Positions 14,786 to 24,376 of a stretch of DNA of 64,000 nucleotides are shown here, one piece after another; position 1 is the stretch's first letter; each line of letters begins with the position of its first letter. The DNA comes from Clostridia bacterium. Lineage in GTDB: Bacteria; Bacillota; Clostridia; Lachnospirales; CAG-274. The DNA lies in assembly GCA_030524425.1 (NCBI GenBank), contig JAUNGN010000007.1:17301-81300 (forward strand), read 5' to 3'. The notes under the pieces were generated by a model that had not been told where the DNA came from, ran no database searches, and saw only the letters and a program-made list of their open reading frames with translations. Both the position numbers and the translations under genes were made by a program.

Positions 14786-16690
14786 ATGAAAAACAAAAAA
14801 ACTAAAAGAGGCTTAAGTTTAAAATGCCTGTTAATTGGCATTTTTGTTTATGCCCTTATAACAACAGCTATGTTTTCTTTTGAAATCGTAACCGCTGTTG
14901 CGGCCGAAACCCTTTCCATATCTGCAGCCGAAGAACTGTTAGATTTTCAAGAAAGAGTAAATACAGGTGAAGCTGATATTAATGCCACTCTCACATCTGA
15001 TATAGACATGACAGGCATAGAATTTACACCAATAGGCTATTTTGGAGGTTCCACTAAATATAAGTACAGTGGTACATTTGATGGAAACGGTCATAAAATA
15101 ACAAACCTTACCATAAATGATACAAATCAATGCACAGGTCTTTTTGGCTATATAAACACAGACGGTGAGGTTAAAAATCTGACAGTTGAAGGTTCTGTTA
15201 CAGGAGGACAATATACCGGAGGAATTGCAGGCTGTCTAAACGCTGCCAAAATCACAAACTGCACCTATTACGGTACAGTTAACGGAAGTAGCCGTGCAGG
15301 AGGTTTTGCAGGAACAAACCAAAGCGGTACAATAACAAACTGCACCAATTATGCCGCTGTTACAGCAACCGCCAGCTATGTTGGAGGTATTGCAGGCATT
15401 AATAACAAAGGCAGCATTGACAGCTGTAAAAACATGGGAGCTGTTGCAAGCAATGCTGAAAAAGGCTCTATCATAGGCGGTATAACAGGCAACAATTATG
15501 CCGACAGTGTCATAACAAATTGTATCAATGAAGGAAATATCAGCGGCATTTATAGCAATATAGGCGGTATTTCGAGTATGAACACAGGTACAATAATTGG
15601 CTGCCGTAATTCAGGTAATGTCACCTGGACAGGTGAAGATGCCTTTGGCTGCAGCTTTTTTGGAGGTATTGCTTCAGATAACGCAGGCACAATAAAAAAC
15701 TGCTATAATGAGGGCTGCATATACGGTGTCAGCTATGTAGGCGGTATTGCAGGTCGTCACGGTAATTCTTCCAAAGAGGCTTTAATAGAGGGCTGTATGA
15801 ACAATGGTAAAATTAAAGCCGATAATAAAACATATTCAAGTAATATAGGTGGAATATCAGGCACAAACTATGACACCGGTGTGACAACAGCCGAAATTGT
15901 AATAATAAGAAACTGCTGTAATTTAGGTGAAATAGTAAGCCCGGGTTCTTCTACGGGAGGTATTTCAGGCAGCAACATAGGCGGCTCAGAAATACATAAC
16001 TGCTATAATACAGGTATTATTAATGCTACCGGTGCAGGTATTATTGCAGGACGAAATTCTTCAACACAAGACGAGAATAGTGTGGTAAATAATTGCTATT
16101 ATATTCAAACAGATGAAATAAACTCAGCCTTATCAGCCGTTGCCACAATTTCCTCAGGCTCAGTTATAACCTCAACAGAGGTAAAGGATATGTCAGCCTT
16201 TGAAAGGGGTGAGGTAACTTACCTTCTTAACGAATCAAAAAATTCCGAGAGCAGTCCTTGGGTTCAAACCTTAACCGTTGACAGCTTACCTGTGCTTTCA
16301 GCTATGTATGACAGTCTTGAGGTTGTAGGCTTTACGGAAGAAGAAAATGGATCTATGCTCTATGCAAACTGCCTTACTGACGGCAGTATTGAAATAAAGG
16401 ATGTTACAGGCAAAACATTCAATATTGTTGTAGATACATCTGTTTTCGGCGGTGAGGGAAATGCAAAATATCTTGAAGCAGTAAAGGTGCTTAAAAATGA
16501 TGAAATAAGTAAAATAGTCCCTAATTATTACTATACTGATGAAAACAAGCAATATGCGCTCTTTTCCATTGAATTGGAAAGTGACAGTGAAACAACTGTA
16601 CGGGCTGAAATTGTTGCATCAGAAAACTGTGACGAAGCTGCTGCTGAAAACCGGCTTTATTACGTAACAAAAAGTGAATCTGTTTCATAA
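14786..16690 (+). CDS. Secreted surface protein with GLUG repeats
   Basis: 634 residues. A signal peptide with a basic start (KNKKTKRGLSLK) and a hydrophobic core covers about 1-40, ending AVAAET. Residues 45-95 are a recurrent 'sA.eLl.Fq..vN.G' lead-in seen before GLUG domains. From about 95 to 450 there are roughly ten GLUG-type units (GGIAG...ITNC.NYG.V...), which fold into a beta-helix found in adhesins and surface proteases. The C-terminal 150 residues are beta-rich and unassigned. No LPXTG motif or SLH domain is visible, so anchoring is unclear. Function is probably adhesion or glycan binding. Own promoter at 14722-14749 with a palindrome upstream. Confidence 0.85.
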   Translation: MKNKKTKRGLSLKCLLIGIFVYALITTAMFSFEIVTAVAAETLSISAAEELLDFQERVNTGEADINATLTSDIDMTGIEFTPIGYFGGSTKYKYSGTFDGNGHKITNLTINDTNQCTGLFGYINTDGEVKNLTVEGSVTGGQYTGGIAGCLNAAKITNCTYYGTVNGSSRAGGFAGTNQSGTITNCTNYAAVTATASYVGGIAGINNKGSIDSCKNMGAVASNAEKGSIIGGITGNNYADSVITNCINEGNISGIYSNIGGISSMNTGTIIGCRNSGNVTWTGEDAFGCSFFGGIASDNAGTIKNCYNEGCIYGVSYVGGIAGRHGNSSKEALIEGCMNNGKIKADNKTYSSNIGGISGTNYDTGVTTAEIVIIRNCCNLGEIVSPGSSTGGISGSNIGGSEIHNCYNTGIINATGAGIIAGRNSSTQDENSVVNNCYYIQTDEINSALSAVATISSGSVITSTEVKDMSAFERGEVTYLLNESKNSESSPWVQTLTVDSLPVLSAMYDSLEVVGFTEEENGSMLYANCLTDGSIEIKDVTGKTFNIVVDTSVFGGEGNAKYLEAVKVLKNDEISKIVPNYYYTDENKQYALFSIELESDSETTVRAEIVASENCDEAAAENRLYYVTKSESVS

Positions 16691-16764
16691 AATAAAAATA
16701 TAATCTGCTTTTTACCCTTAAAAAATGTCGCTTCTGTAAAAAAACCGGGGTAAACAGTACAGCT

Positions 16765-16801
16765 AAGGGCGGTTAAGCAGAAACTTGTCTTAACCACCCT
16801 T
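16765..16801 (+). terminator. Hairpin after the GLUG gene
   Basis: AAGGGCGGTTAAG (16765-16777) pairs with CTTAACCACCCTT (16789-16801) with one C-A mismatch. The T run is weak, so efficiency is uncertain. Confidence 0.55.
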
Positions 16802-16864
16802 ATAATTTGTAAAAATCCCCTATACTGCTTTGAACATAAATTTTAAATACTTTTATAAATTTCT

Positions 16865-17110
16865 TCAGTCCAATATATTTCTTATGAGCTTAACATTATG
16901 ACCTACTATTGAAAAATGAGATGTTTTTCGTCCATTTAATATCCTAAGAACCAATGATATACAACATTAATTTCTATTTATTACTCTGCCCTTCTTAATA
17001 AGCTGATACCATAAAATGCTGATTAATACTGTTTAAACAAAATAATATAATCTGTGCCTTGTCTGTGTTATCAGTACAATATAATTACCCAATGATATCA
17101 TAAATCACTT
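16865..17110 (-). pseudogene. Decayed IS1182-like transposase fragment
   Basis: The gap between the GLUG gene and YibE/F holds fossil transposase. Read on the minus strand in one frame with four stops, about 17068 to 16925 gives HRQGTDYIILFKQ, then SAFYGISLLRRAE, then EINVVYHWFLGY (16974-16939). These match the conserved N-terminal block of IS1182-family DDE transposases (GRPGxDPVVLFK...YGIxSxRR...E.NVAYRWFLGY). After a frameshift, HFSIVGHNVKLIRNILD (16918-16868) matches the following HFSTVxxN block. The catalytic core is gone and no terminal repeats were found, so this is an old, dead remnant. Confidence 0.7.
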
Positions 17111-17130
17111 GCGTTCTGAACCCTTTTGTA

Positions 17131-18249
17131 TTATAAGACAGCCTTTTTGGTGTAAATTACCGACGAAATAAACGCAGCAACAGGCACTGTATATATTATG
17201 GCCATACTGCCTGCAACACCTTGTATTATTTCTATACCTATTTTTAAAAGATTTATTGTATAAAGATAAGGATAATTATAGGCATACAGGGTAACAACAG
17301 TGTTTACCGATGTTCCCGCAAAGGCGAGTATAAGTGTATTGGACATAGTTCCCATTGCATCTCTGCCTACATTCATACCTGATTTAAAGAGCTCTTTTTT
17401 AGTTAGTTTGTTGTTTTGTTTGTAAATTTCCTCACAAGCAGATGCTACAGTCATTGCCACATCCATAACGGCCCCCAAGGAGGCAATAAGTATACCTGAA
17501 AAAAGCAGTTCTCCGGGCTTTATTGCAGTATTTTGTGCAATGAACAGAAGCTCATCTATTTCAGATACATTATAGCCTGATATATCCGTCATTTTACAGA
17601 AAACAAAAGCGAATAAACCTGAAAGAACAACTCCCGTAACTGTTCCGGCAATGGCAATAAATGCCTTATATGTTTTACCTCCCACAAGAAGGAGGGTTAC
17701 GGCTGTAGTAGCTGCTGATGCCAAAACTGATGCCAAAAATGGAGATACCCCTCTGTATACCATAGGAAGATATACAAAAAATATCATAATAAATGTAAAT
17801 ATAAGTCCAAGTATAGCAAGAATACCTTTTTTTCCTCCTATGACATAAAGGCTTAAAAAGAACATACCTATTATTATGTAAATAGGAAGGGCTCTGTAAT
17901 ATCCTGTTACATTTACCGTATAGTATCCATTGTTCTCATTTACGCTTACCATAACTTTCATTCTGGCTTTACAGTCTGCTCCGTATAAATAAGCCGAGTT
18001 ACTCCTTGCCTCAAAAGTCTGTCCCTTGTGACTGCCCTTTAATATTTTTACCATTACCTCCTGCTGACCAACTCTTGTACCGTTTTCAATTAAATTATCC
18101 TTTATAATGTGAGTAACAACAGCCTCTTCATATGTTTTTCCATCACTGTTTATAAGAGGTACAAAGTCAATGTCATTAAGCTTTATTATTCCTGCAAGTA
18201 TAATAACTGCAATTACAACACAACTGATTTTTTTTAACATATTTTTCAT
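17131..18249 (-). CDS. YibE/F-family multi-pass membrane protein
   Basis: 372 residues. An N-terminal membrane anchor (about 6-24) is followed by an extracytoplasmic beta-rich domain (about 35-125, KTYEEAVVTHII...NVTGYYRAL) and at least seven more helices in the YibE/F domain (about 128-365; PIYIIIGMFFLSLYVIGGKKGILAILGLIFTFIMIFFVYLPM..., conserved GAVMDVAMTVASACEE near 258-273). Role unproven; a transport function has been proposed for the family. It stands alone and divergent from the metallophosphoesterase gene. The start follows AAAAGGGATGAAAAAT; the first of two close ATGs is used. Confidence 0.88.
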   Translation of the reverse strand: MKNMLKKISCVVIAVIILAGIIKLNDIDFVPLINSDGKTYEEAVVTHIIKDNLIENGTRVGQQEVMVKILKGSHKGQTFEARSNSAYLYGADCKARMKVMVSVNENNGYYTVNVTGYYRALPIYIIIGMFFLSLYVIGGKKGILAILGLIFTFIMIFFVYLPMVYRGVSPFLASVLASAATTAVTLLLVGGKTYKAFIAIAGTVTGVVLSGLFAFVFCKMTDISGYNVSEIDELLFIAQNTAIKPGELLFSGILIASLGAVMDVAMTVASACEEIYKQNNKLTKKELFKSGMNVGRDAMGTMSNTLILAFAGTSVNTVVTLYAYNYPYLYTINLLKIGIEIIQGVAGSMAIIYTVPVAAFISSVIYTKKAVL

Positions 18250-18417
18250 CCCTTTTAACTAAAATTTATTTTCAAAACTATTATAAAATTTAAAAAGTTA
18301 AAGTCAATAGACTTTACTGAGTTTGAAATAACATTTTACAAATATCAGATAGAACTATTTTTTATAATGGGTATAATAGTGTTCGTATATGAAATTTATT
18401 TTAGGAGGAAAACAAAA

Positions 18418-21400
18418 ATGAGGAAAAAAATTTCATTATTATTATCATCTGTTTTGTTGTTAAGCTCTATTGCATGGGGCGCTGACAATGACGGATGGAC
18501 AGAAGCACCTGCAACAGGGGCTGCGGAAAACGGTACATGGGAGGAATGGTGTAATCAGTGGGAAAATACAAAAAATGACTGGGAAAAGATTTCGCTTACT
18601 CCCGGTGAAGATGAAACAGAGCTGAACTTTGCATGGTATTCAAATTCAGCTTCACAGACACCTGAATTCAGATGGTATGAAGATGATGAATTATCTCCGG
18701 CAGGTGCAGTTGCAGTAACACAAACCGATGCTGTTCCGGGATATATGAGCAACAAGGCAACTGTTAAGAATATTAAGCCAGGTGTTACATATTACTACAG
18801 CTATACAAAGGATGGTAAGTGGACAGCTCCTGCTGAATACAGATCAGCAGTATCAGCAAGTGATTTCAGCTTTGTATTTTTTGGTGACCCTCAGATAGGT
18901 TCATCACTTGAAAACGTAGCAGAAAATGCCGGAAGCGGTGAGCTTACTGAATTGGGTCAGGACAGAGCCGTAAGAAATGACAGCTTTAATTGGAATAATA
19001 CTCTTGAAAAGGCTATGGAGCTTAATCCAGATACAGCCTTTATGGTATCAGCAGGTGACCAGATTCAGACAAGGGATAAGAAAAATGCGGATACCTCACA
19101 TTCAACCTTTGCTGAAAATGAAATTGAGTATTCAGGCTATTTATCACCTGAAATTTTGAAGAGTGTGCCTGTAGCAACAACAATCGGCAATCACGATGCT
19201 TTAAGCTCAAACTATTCATATCATTTCAACAATCCTAATGCAAGCGATATTGGTGCTACTTATGCAGGCGGTGACTACTACTTCAGATATGGCAATGCAT
19301 TGTTTATTATGATTAATACCAACAATACTAATGTAGCTGAACACGCATCTTTTGTAAAAAAGGCTTGTGCGTCTTACGAAAATGCACCATGGAAGATAGT
19401 TACATTACATCAGGATATTTATGGTTCAGGAGAACATTCAAATGAGCCTGAAATTATGGAATTAAGATACGGTCTTTCTCCTGTGTTTGAAGAAAACGGC
19501 ATTGACGTTGTACTTACAGGTCATGACCATACCTACAGCCGTTCTTATATGATGAAAACAAGTGTAAAAAAGGAAGATAAGTTTATAAGTCAGGATGACT
19601 TTGACGCTTATATTGACGGTGACAAGGAAATTGATTCGGTTTATAATGATTACCTTACGTCTATTGAAGATGCAGAATATATTGCCGAAAAGGATATGGA
19701 AAAGGCTGTAAATCCCGAAGGTATTCTTTATTTGACAGCTAACTCTGCATCAGGAAGTAAGTATTATGACCTTGTTGAGCATCAGCAGGCATATATTGCA
19801 TCAAGATGGCAGGAAGATGTTCCAACATTTTCAATGATTGATGTATCAAACAATGAGTTTACAATAAACACCTACAGAACAGATACAATGGAGAAGATTG
19901 ACAATGAGTTTACTATTGTCAAGGATGAAACAATTAAGGATGATACCGATAAGGAAGGCTTTGATGCCGAGGATTTGGGACTTACTCCCGGCAGCACTGA
20001 AAAGGATATTAATCTTGCTTGGTACAGTAATCAAAGCAGCGGAGAAAAATCTCTTGTAAGATTTAAGACAGGAAATAAGGTTATAAATGCTGAGGGTACC
20101 GTTAAAGAGGTTAAGGGTACTTATGCAGACGGTGACGCTGTTTCAGCAGGTATAATGCTTACAGGAAAATTGAGTCATAAGGTATCTGTTGAGGGACTTG
20201 AGGCAGGTACGGAATATACATATCAGGTATCAAACGATGGTATAAACTGGAGTAAGGAATATAATTACAGCACACCTGAGGAGGGAGATTTTAAATTTGC
20301 CTTTGTAGCTGACCCACAGATTAAGGAGGGTCAGTCAGACCAGAGCAATCCTGATATTACTCTTGAGGAAAGCTGGAAAAATACTGTAAATAATATTGAA
20401 GAAAAAGGCGCTGACTTTATTGCAAGTGCAGGCGACCAAATTGAGGGTAAAAAGATTAACGATGCCTATAAGACAAATGAAAAGGAGTACAGCTCATTTT
20501 TTGCTCCTGAAGAGCTTAAATCAATTCCTTATGCGGCTGTAGTAGGTAATCACGATATAAACTATGGTTTCCAGTATCACTTTAATTTACCGAATGAACA
20601 GCCTTATGCAATGATTGAAAACTTCAAGAATGTTAAAGATGAAGAGGTAAAAACAAGTGAATCTGCCGGCAATTATTACTACAGCTATAATGATGTACTC
20701 TTTGTAGTTCTTAATGACTCAGCATATCCTTGTGACAGTCCCGAAAATTATGAAGCAGGTTTACCTGCAGCCAAACAGTATATTGATGAATTTGACAAGA
20801 CTCTTGAAAATGCTGTTAAGGATAACCCTGATTACAAGTGGTTATTTGTACAGCACCATAAGTCAACCCGTACAGCTGCTCAGCATACCTGCGATTTTGA
20901 TGTACAGGCATTTGTGGAATCAGGATTTGAAAAGCTTATGGATAAGTATGATGTAGACTTTGTTTTTGCAGGTCATGACCATGTTTATACCAAGAGCTAT
21001 GTATTAAAAGATGGTGTAATTACAAGTGAGGATGCTAAAAATTTAACTAATCCTGATGGTACGGTTTACTTTACGGGAAATACTGCAAGCGGTAAGGAAT
21101 ATTATGACGTATTCTCAGCTAAGGCAAAGAATAATGAAAATTATCCGATACTTGTAAATGGCTTAAAGGGAAGCGAAGCATTTAAAAACGGCAATCTTCC
21201 TCTTGGCATTGCAGAGGCGATACAAAATAAGAAGGCCGCTTATTATATGGTTGATGTAACAGATAACAAGGTGGAAATTAAGGCTTATAGCAATGATTCA
21301 GATATAGCATACGATTCTCTTGTTGTTATAAAGAATGATGATATAATAACAGAAGCAACTACTGTTGAAGATGATACAGAAACAACTACATTAACTGCAG

Positions 21401-22029
21401 ATATAACTACAGAGGTAACAACTATTGAGAATAATACAGAAACATCCACATTAACCGCAGACACAGCTACAGAAACAACAACCAAAAGAACAACATCAGG
21501 AAATGGCGGCGGCGGTCACGGCGCATCTACTCTCTTTGTAGGCAAAAAGACAACCACAACGACAGAGGCAGCAACAACGACAGCTGTTGAAAAGACAACT
21601 GAATTTACTACAGCAGCACCGTTAGACGTAAAGGTGGTTGTGGGAAGTAAAAAGGTTTCAATTAACGGCAATGAGGAGGAAATGGATGCAGTTCCATATA
21701 TCCAGAGTTCAAGCAATTCAACTATGGTTCCTTTAAGATTTGTAGCTCTTGCCGTAAGCACCGGTGATATTAAAAATCCTGACAGTGCTGATAACATTAA
21801 GTGGGATGGTGTAACTAAGACTGTTACGGTTATTGCCGATAAAAGCACGGCAAGCTTTAAGGCAGGAAGTAATATAATGACTTTAAATGGAAACGAAGTA
21901 ATTATGGATAACAGTGTCGCTGCAGAAATTAAGGATAGCAGAATGTATATTCCTTTCAGAGCATTAGGCAGGGTACTTGGTGCAGATGTTGAATGGAATG
22001 CTGACACAAAAACTGCAGTTTACAAATAA
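18418..22029 (+). CDS. Giant secreted protein: two tandem purple-acid-phosphatase-type metallophosphoesterase modules, Thr-rich linker, stalk domain
   Basis: 1203 residues. The start is ATG 18418 after TTAGGAGGAAAAC; an upstream in-frame ATG at 18367 lacks a ribosome-binding site. Signal peptide about 1-21. Module 1 (about 55-510): a fibronectin-like purple acid phosphatase N-domain, then calcineurin-like phosphoesterase with GDPQIG (Asp157), SAGDQI, GNHD (257-260) and GHDHTYSRS (368). Module 2 (about 525-960) repeats this with ADPQI (Asp632), SAGDQIEG, GNHD (710) and GHDHVYTKS (852). Both have the usual metal-ligand motifs and look active. Residues about 980-1075 are Thr-rich with a Gly/His stretch, and 1078-1203 form a stalk domain like that of the amidase. 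Substrate unknown; phosphate scavenging from phosphoesters outside the cell is likely. Confidence 0.9.
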   Translation: MRKKISLLLSSVLLLSSIAWGADNDGWTEAPATGAAENGTWEEWCNQWENTKNDWEKISLTPGEDETELNFAWYSNSASQTPEFRWYEDDELSPAGAVAVTQTDAVPGYMSNKATVKNIKPGVTYYYSYTKDGKWTAPAEYRSAVSASDFSFVFFGDPQIGSSLENVAENAGSGELTELGQDRAVRNDSFNWNNTLEKAMELNPDTAFMVSAGDQIQTRDKKNADTSHSTFAENEIEYSGYLSPEILKSVPVATTIGNHDALSSNYSYHFNNPNASDIGATYAGGDYYFRYGNALFIMINTNNTNVAEHASFVKKACASYENAPWKIVTLHQDIYGSGEHSNEPEIMELRYGLSPVFEENGIDVVLTGHDHTYSRSYMMKTSVKKEDKFISQDDFDAYIDGDKEIDSVYNDYLTSIEDAEYIAEKDMEKAVNPEGILYLTANSASGSKYYDLVEHQQAYIASRWQEDVPTFSMIDVSNNEFTINTYRTDTMEKIDNEFTIVKDETIKDDTDKEGFDAEDLGLTPGSTEKDINLAWYSNQSSGEKSLVRFKTGNKVINAEGTVKEVKGTYADGDAVSAGIMLTGKLSHKVSVEGLEAGTEYTYQVSNDGINWSKEYNYSTPEEGDFKFAFVADPQIKEGQSDQSNPDITLEESWKNTVNNIEEKGADFIASAGDQIEGKKINDAYKTNEKEYSSFFAPEELKSIPYAAVVGNHDINYGFQYHFNLPNEQPYAMIENFKNVKDEEVKTSESAGNYYYSYNDVLFVVLNDSAYPCDSPENYEAGLPAAKQYIDEFDKTLENAVKDNPDYKWLFVQHHKSTRTAAQHTCDFDVQAFVESGFEKLMDKYDVDFVFAGHDHVYTKSYVLKDGVITSEDAKNLTNPDGTVYFTGNTASGKEYYDVFSAKAKNNENYPILVNGLKGSEAFKNGNLPLGIAEAIQNKKAAYYMVDVTDNKVEIKAYSNDSDIAYDSLVVIKNDDIITEATTVEDDTETTTLTADITTEVTTIENNTETSTLTADTATETTTKRTTSGNGGGGHGASTLFVGKKTTTTTEAATTTAVEKTTEFTTAAPLDVKVVVGSKKVSINGNEEEMDAVPYIQSSSNSTMVPLRFVALAVSTGDIKNPDSADNIKWDGVTKTVTVIADKSTASFKAGSNIMTLNGNEVIMDNSVAAEIKDSRMYIPFRALGRVLGADVEWNADTKTAVYK

Positions 22030-22173
22030 AAAAGTTTTATAAATATGCAAAGCCCCAATCAGATTATAATTTAATATTTAGGGGAATATAAAATTTAATT
22101 ACTGCTTTTACCGACAAAAGCTAAATTCGGTTATATCATAAAGAACTGCTTTCAACGTAAGTTACAATCTGCC

Positions 22174-22214
22174 AAGGGAGATGCTAAAATTTTTAAGCAT
22201 CTCCCTTATTTTTT
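22174..22214 (+). terminator. Terminator of the metallophosphoesterase gene, overlapping the end of the convergent gene
   Basis: AAGGGAGATGCT (22174-22185) and AGCATCTCCCTT (22196-22207) make a perfect 12-base-pair stem, followed by ATTTTTT on the plus strand. The right arm encodes the last residues (Gly-Asp-Ala) of the minus-strand transglutaminase-like gene, whose stop codon (22193-22195) lies in the loop. Confidence 0.85.
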
Positions 22215-24376
22215 CCATTTATAAGTTTTTTAAGATTTTTAATATCCTCATTATCTACAGAATCATTAAATATACATTCTTCTGCCAAAGTTATAATTGC
22301 ATGGGCTTTTTTAGCTCCATATTTTTCGGCAATATACTTTTCAGCATCTCTGTAGCTTGTACACTTAATTCGGAGCTTTTTCTTAAGATTTTCCATCATA
22401 ATATATGCTTTTTTAGAATTATCGGCTTTTGAATATATTATAAACTTATAAATAAACACAAAAAGCAAAACAGCAGCTATAATTAACGCAGTCAAAATCA
22501 TTACAGATACAATAATTTTAATTACAAGTTTTGCACCTGCTTTTGTAATATTTTCGGGAGAGTATTTTTCCTTGTCTATTGTTCTGAAATAATTGTTCAG
22601 ACTTGTATCAGGAATATATGTGCTTTCAGCATCATCACCATATTTTTCTTCAAGCTCTTTAATGCCTGGTGCAGGAATAATATCAACTTTTCGCCAGCCC
22701 CCGTCACTATTATACACCTCTACCCAGCTATACATATTAGCCTTTTTTACCAAAGTACTTGTTCTGTTTTCTCCTGCCCTTTCACCTGCCAGTATCTGTC
22801 CCGCCTCTACGGCATAACCGCTTACATATCTTGCCGGAATTCCTAAATTCCTGTAAATAAGCGTCAATGCAGATGCATATTGCGTAAAATTACCTGTTTT
22901 TGACTCTTCTAAAAAATAATTAACAAAGTCCTTTCCATAAGGTACACTGTTCACCTCAGTTGAATAAGTAAAATTACTTTTTAAATATTGAGCCAGTTTT
23001 TGATCAATGTCCCTGTCATCTTTACTAAAACCTTCCTCTGCACAAATTTTGTCAATAACAGCCTTATTTTCAACATCAATATTTAAATATGCAGTATTTA
23101 CATATTGATTGTAGTTTTCGTCATTTATTTTTACATTTTTATATTCATATGAAGTAATTTCAGCTTTATTTTTATCATTATAATCATACTTGACATATTC
23201 TGAATATACAGGATAATAAGATATATGGTTCTCAGTATATATCTCAAATTTCTTATCATCAGCCTCCTCATTTTTAAGAGCATTAACCATTACACTATTG
23301 TCATCTTCCGATTCGGTCCATGTATTATATCTATACTTATAGTCCTGTCCTATAAAACTTGCAAAATAAATTTTACCCTCTGTAATAGGTTCAGTTACAA
23401 ATCTGAATACACGCCCTTTAAAATCCGGCTTTACATAAGAAACATATCCCAGCTGACCTAAGCTTACGGTTTGTTCAAAATTAAATTTTTTATATTCAGC
23501 GTATTTAATAACAGCTATATCTCTTAATGTCAATTTAACATTTTCACTGTAACTGCTATTGAATGTTTCTTCAAATTTTTCTTCATTATAAAACAACTTA
23601 AATCCAAAACAAACTGTTGCAAATACTATGCAGGCAATCACTGCAATCTGTACTCCATATAAAACATCAGACTTAATCCTAATTCTTTTACTATCTTTAT
23701 TAAGCAGAGAAAAAATGCTGAATTTAAACGAATCAACACCGCAAATACTTATTGCTGACAACACCGCAAAACACATTAAAAATAAAATCCCATATCCGTA
23801 GCTAATTTCACAATTAAAGAAGCTCAGTAAAGAAAAAACCACTGCCATACCCACAGCAAACAACAATTTGGATGTAATTCTTACCACAACAATAACCATA
23901 ATAACAGAAATAATAAACGCAATTACCCCCGTAACTGAATTAACCGTTAAATATGTATCCGATAAAACATTATCAAAACCATTAACTGCAGGTAAATTCA
24001 ATTCCCTTGAAATAATTGAATAGCATTGATTTGCCATTGTCATTAAACCGCTTTTTAAAATTTCAATATTCCCCGTTACGTAAGTATAAAGCTTTAATGC
24101 CGTAACCGCACAGGCAACACTCATTACGGCGAGATTTATCTGCAGAAAAGAAAAAACAAGTGTAGTAATAAAAATTATCTTTTGCATAAGAGCATAATCA
24201 CATTCAATATTAAATCCTCTGAAAATCAAATTAAAGACCACAAGAGAACATAAAGCACTTAATACGCCCTTCATAAACAAAACAACAAGACCACTATTCC
24301 ATTTAGAATATGGTCTTAAAATCACAAATCCTGTTTCTCTGTTTTTATTTTTAAAAACCATTTTACTCTTGTTCAT
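22193..24376 (-). CDS. TgpA-like membrane protein with catalytically degenerate transglutaminase domain
   Basis: 727 residues. About six N-terminal membrane helices (within about 25-265), a long extracytoplasmic region (about 270-615) and one more helix (about 629-650) with a cytoplasmic tail. The transglutaminase-like core is at about 475-575. The normal G-x-C-x-x-[HF]-A nucleophile motif reads KTGNFTQYASAL, so Phe replaces the catalytic Cys. The usual HAWVEVY reads MYSWVEVY, so the catalytic His is Tyr. The third residue, Asp in WRKVDIIP, remains. The GIPARYVSGYAV structural motif is intact. It thus looks like a pseudoenzyme or substrate-binding scaffold. Its start overlaps the DUF58 stop (TAATG), so the two are coupled. 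Confidence 0.88.
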   Translation of the reverse strand: MNKSKMVFKNKNRETGFVILRPYSKWNSGLVVLFMKGVLSALCSLVVFNLIFRGFNIECDYALMQKIIFITTLVFSFLQINLAVMSVACAVTALKLYTYVTGNIEILKSGLMTMANQCYSIISRELNLPAVNGFDNVLSDTYLTVNSVTGVIAFIISVIMVIVVVRITSKLLFAVGMAVVFSLLSFFNCEISYGYGILFLMCFAVLSAISICGVDSFKFSIFSLLNKDSKRIRIKSDVLYGVQIAVIACIVFATVCFGFKLFYNEEKFEETFNSSYSENVKLTLRDIAVIKYAEYKKFNFEQTVSLGQLGYVSYVKPDFKGRVFRFVTEPITEGKIYFASFIGQDYKYRYNTWTESEDDNSVMVNALKNEEADDKKFEIYTENHISYYPVYSEYVKYDYNDKNKAEITSYEYKNVKINDENYNQYVNTAYLNIDVENKAVIDKICAEEGFSKDDRDIDQKLAQYLKSNFTYSTEVNSVPYGKDFVNYFLEESKTGNFTQYASALTLIYRNLGIPARYVSGYAVEAGQILAGERAGENRTSTLVKKANMYSWVEVYNSDGGWRKVDIIPAPGIKELEEKYGDDAESTYIPDTSLNNYFRTIDKEKYSPENITKAGAKLVIKIIVSVMILTALIIAAVLLFVFIYKFIIYSKADNSKKAYIMMENLKKKLRIKCTSYRDAEKYIAEKYGAKKAHAIITLAEECIFNDSVDNEDIKNLKKLINGKNKGDA

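Noticed and set aside
21516..22007. 163-codon minus-strand ORF
   Set aside because: Antisense shadow of the stalk domain and Thr-rich linker of the metallophosphoesterase; long only because of codon composition.
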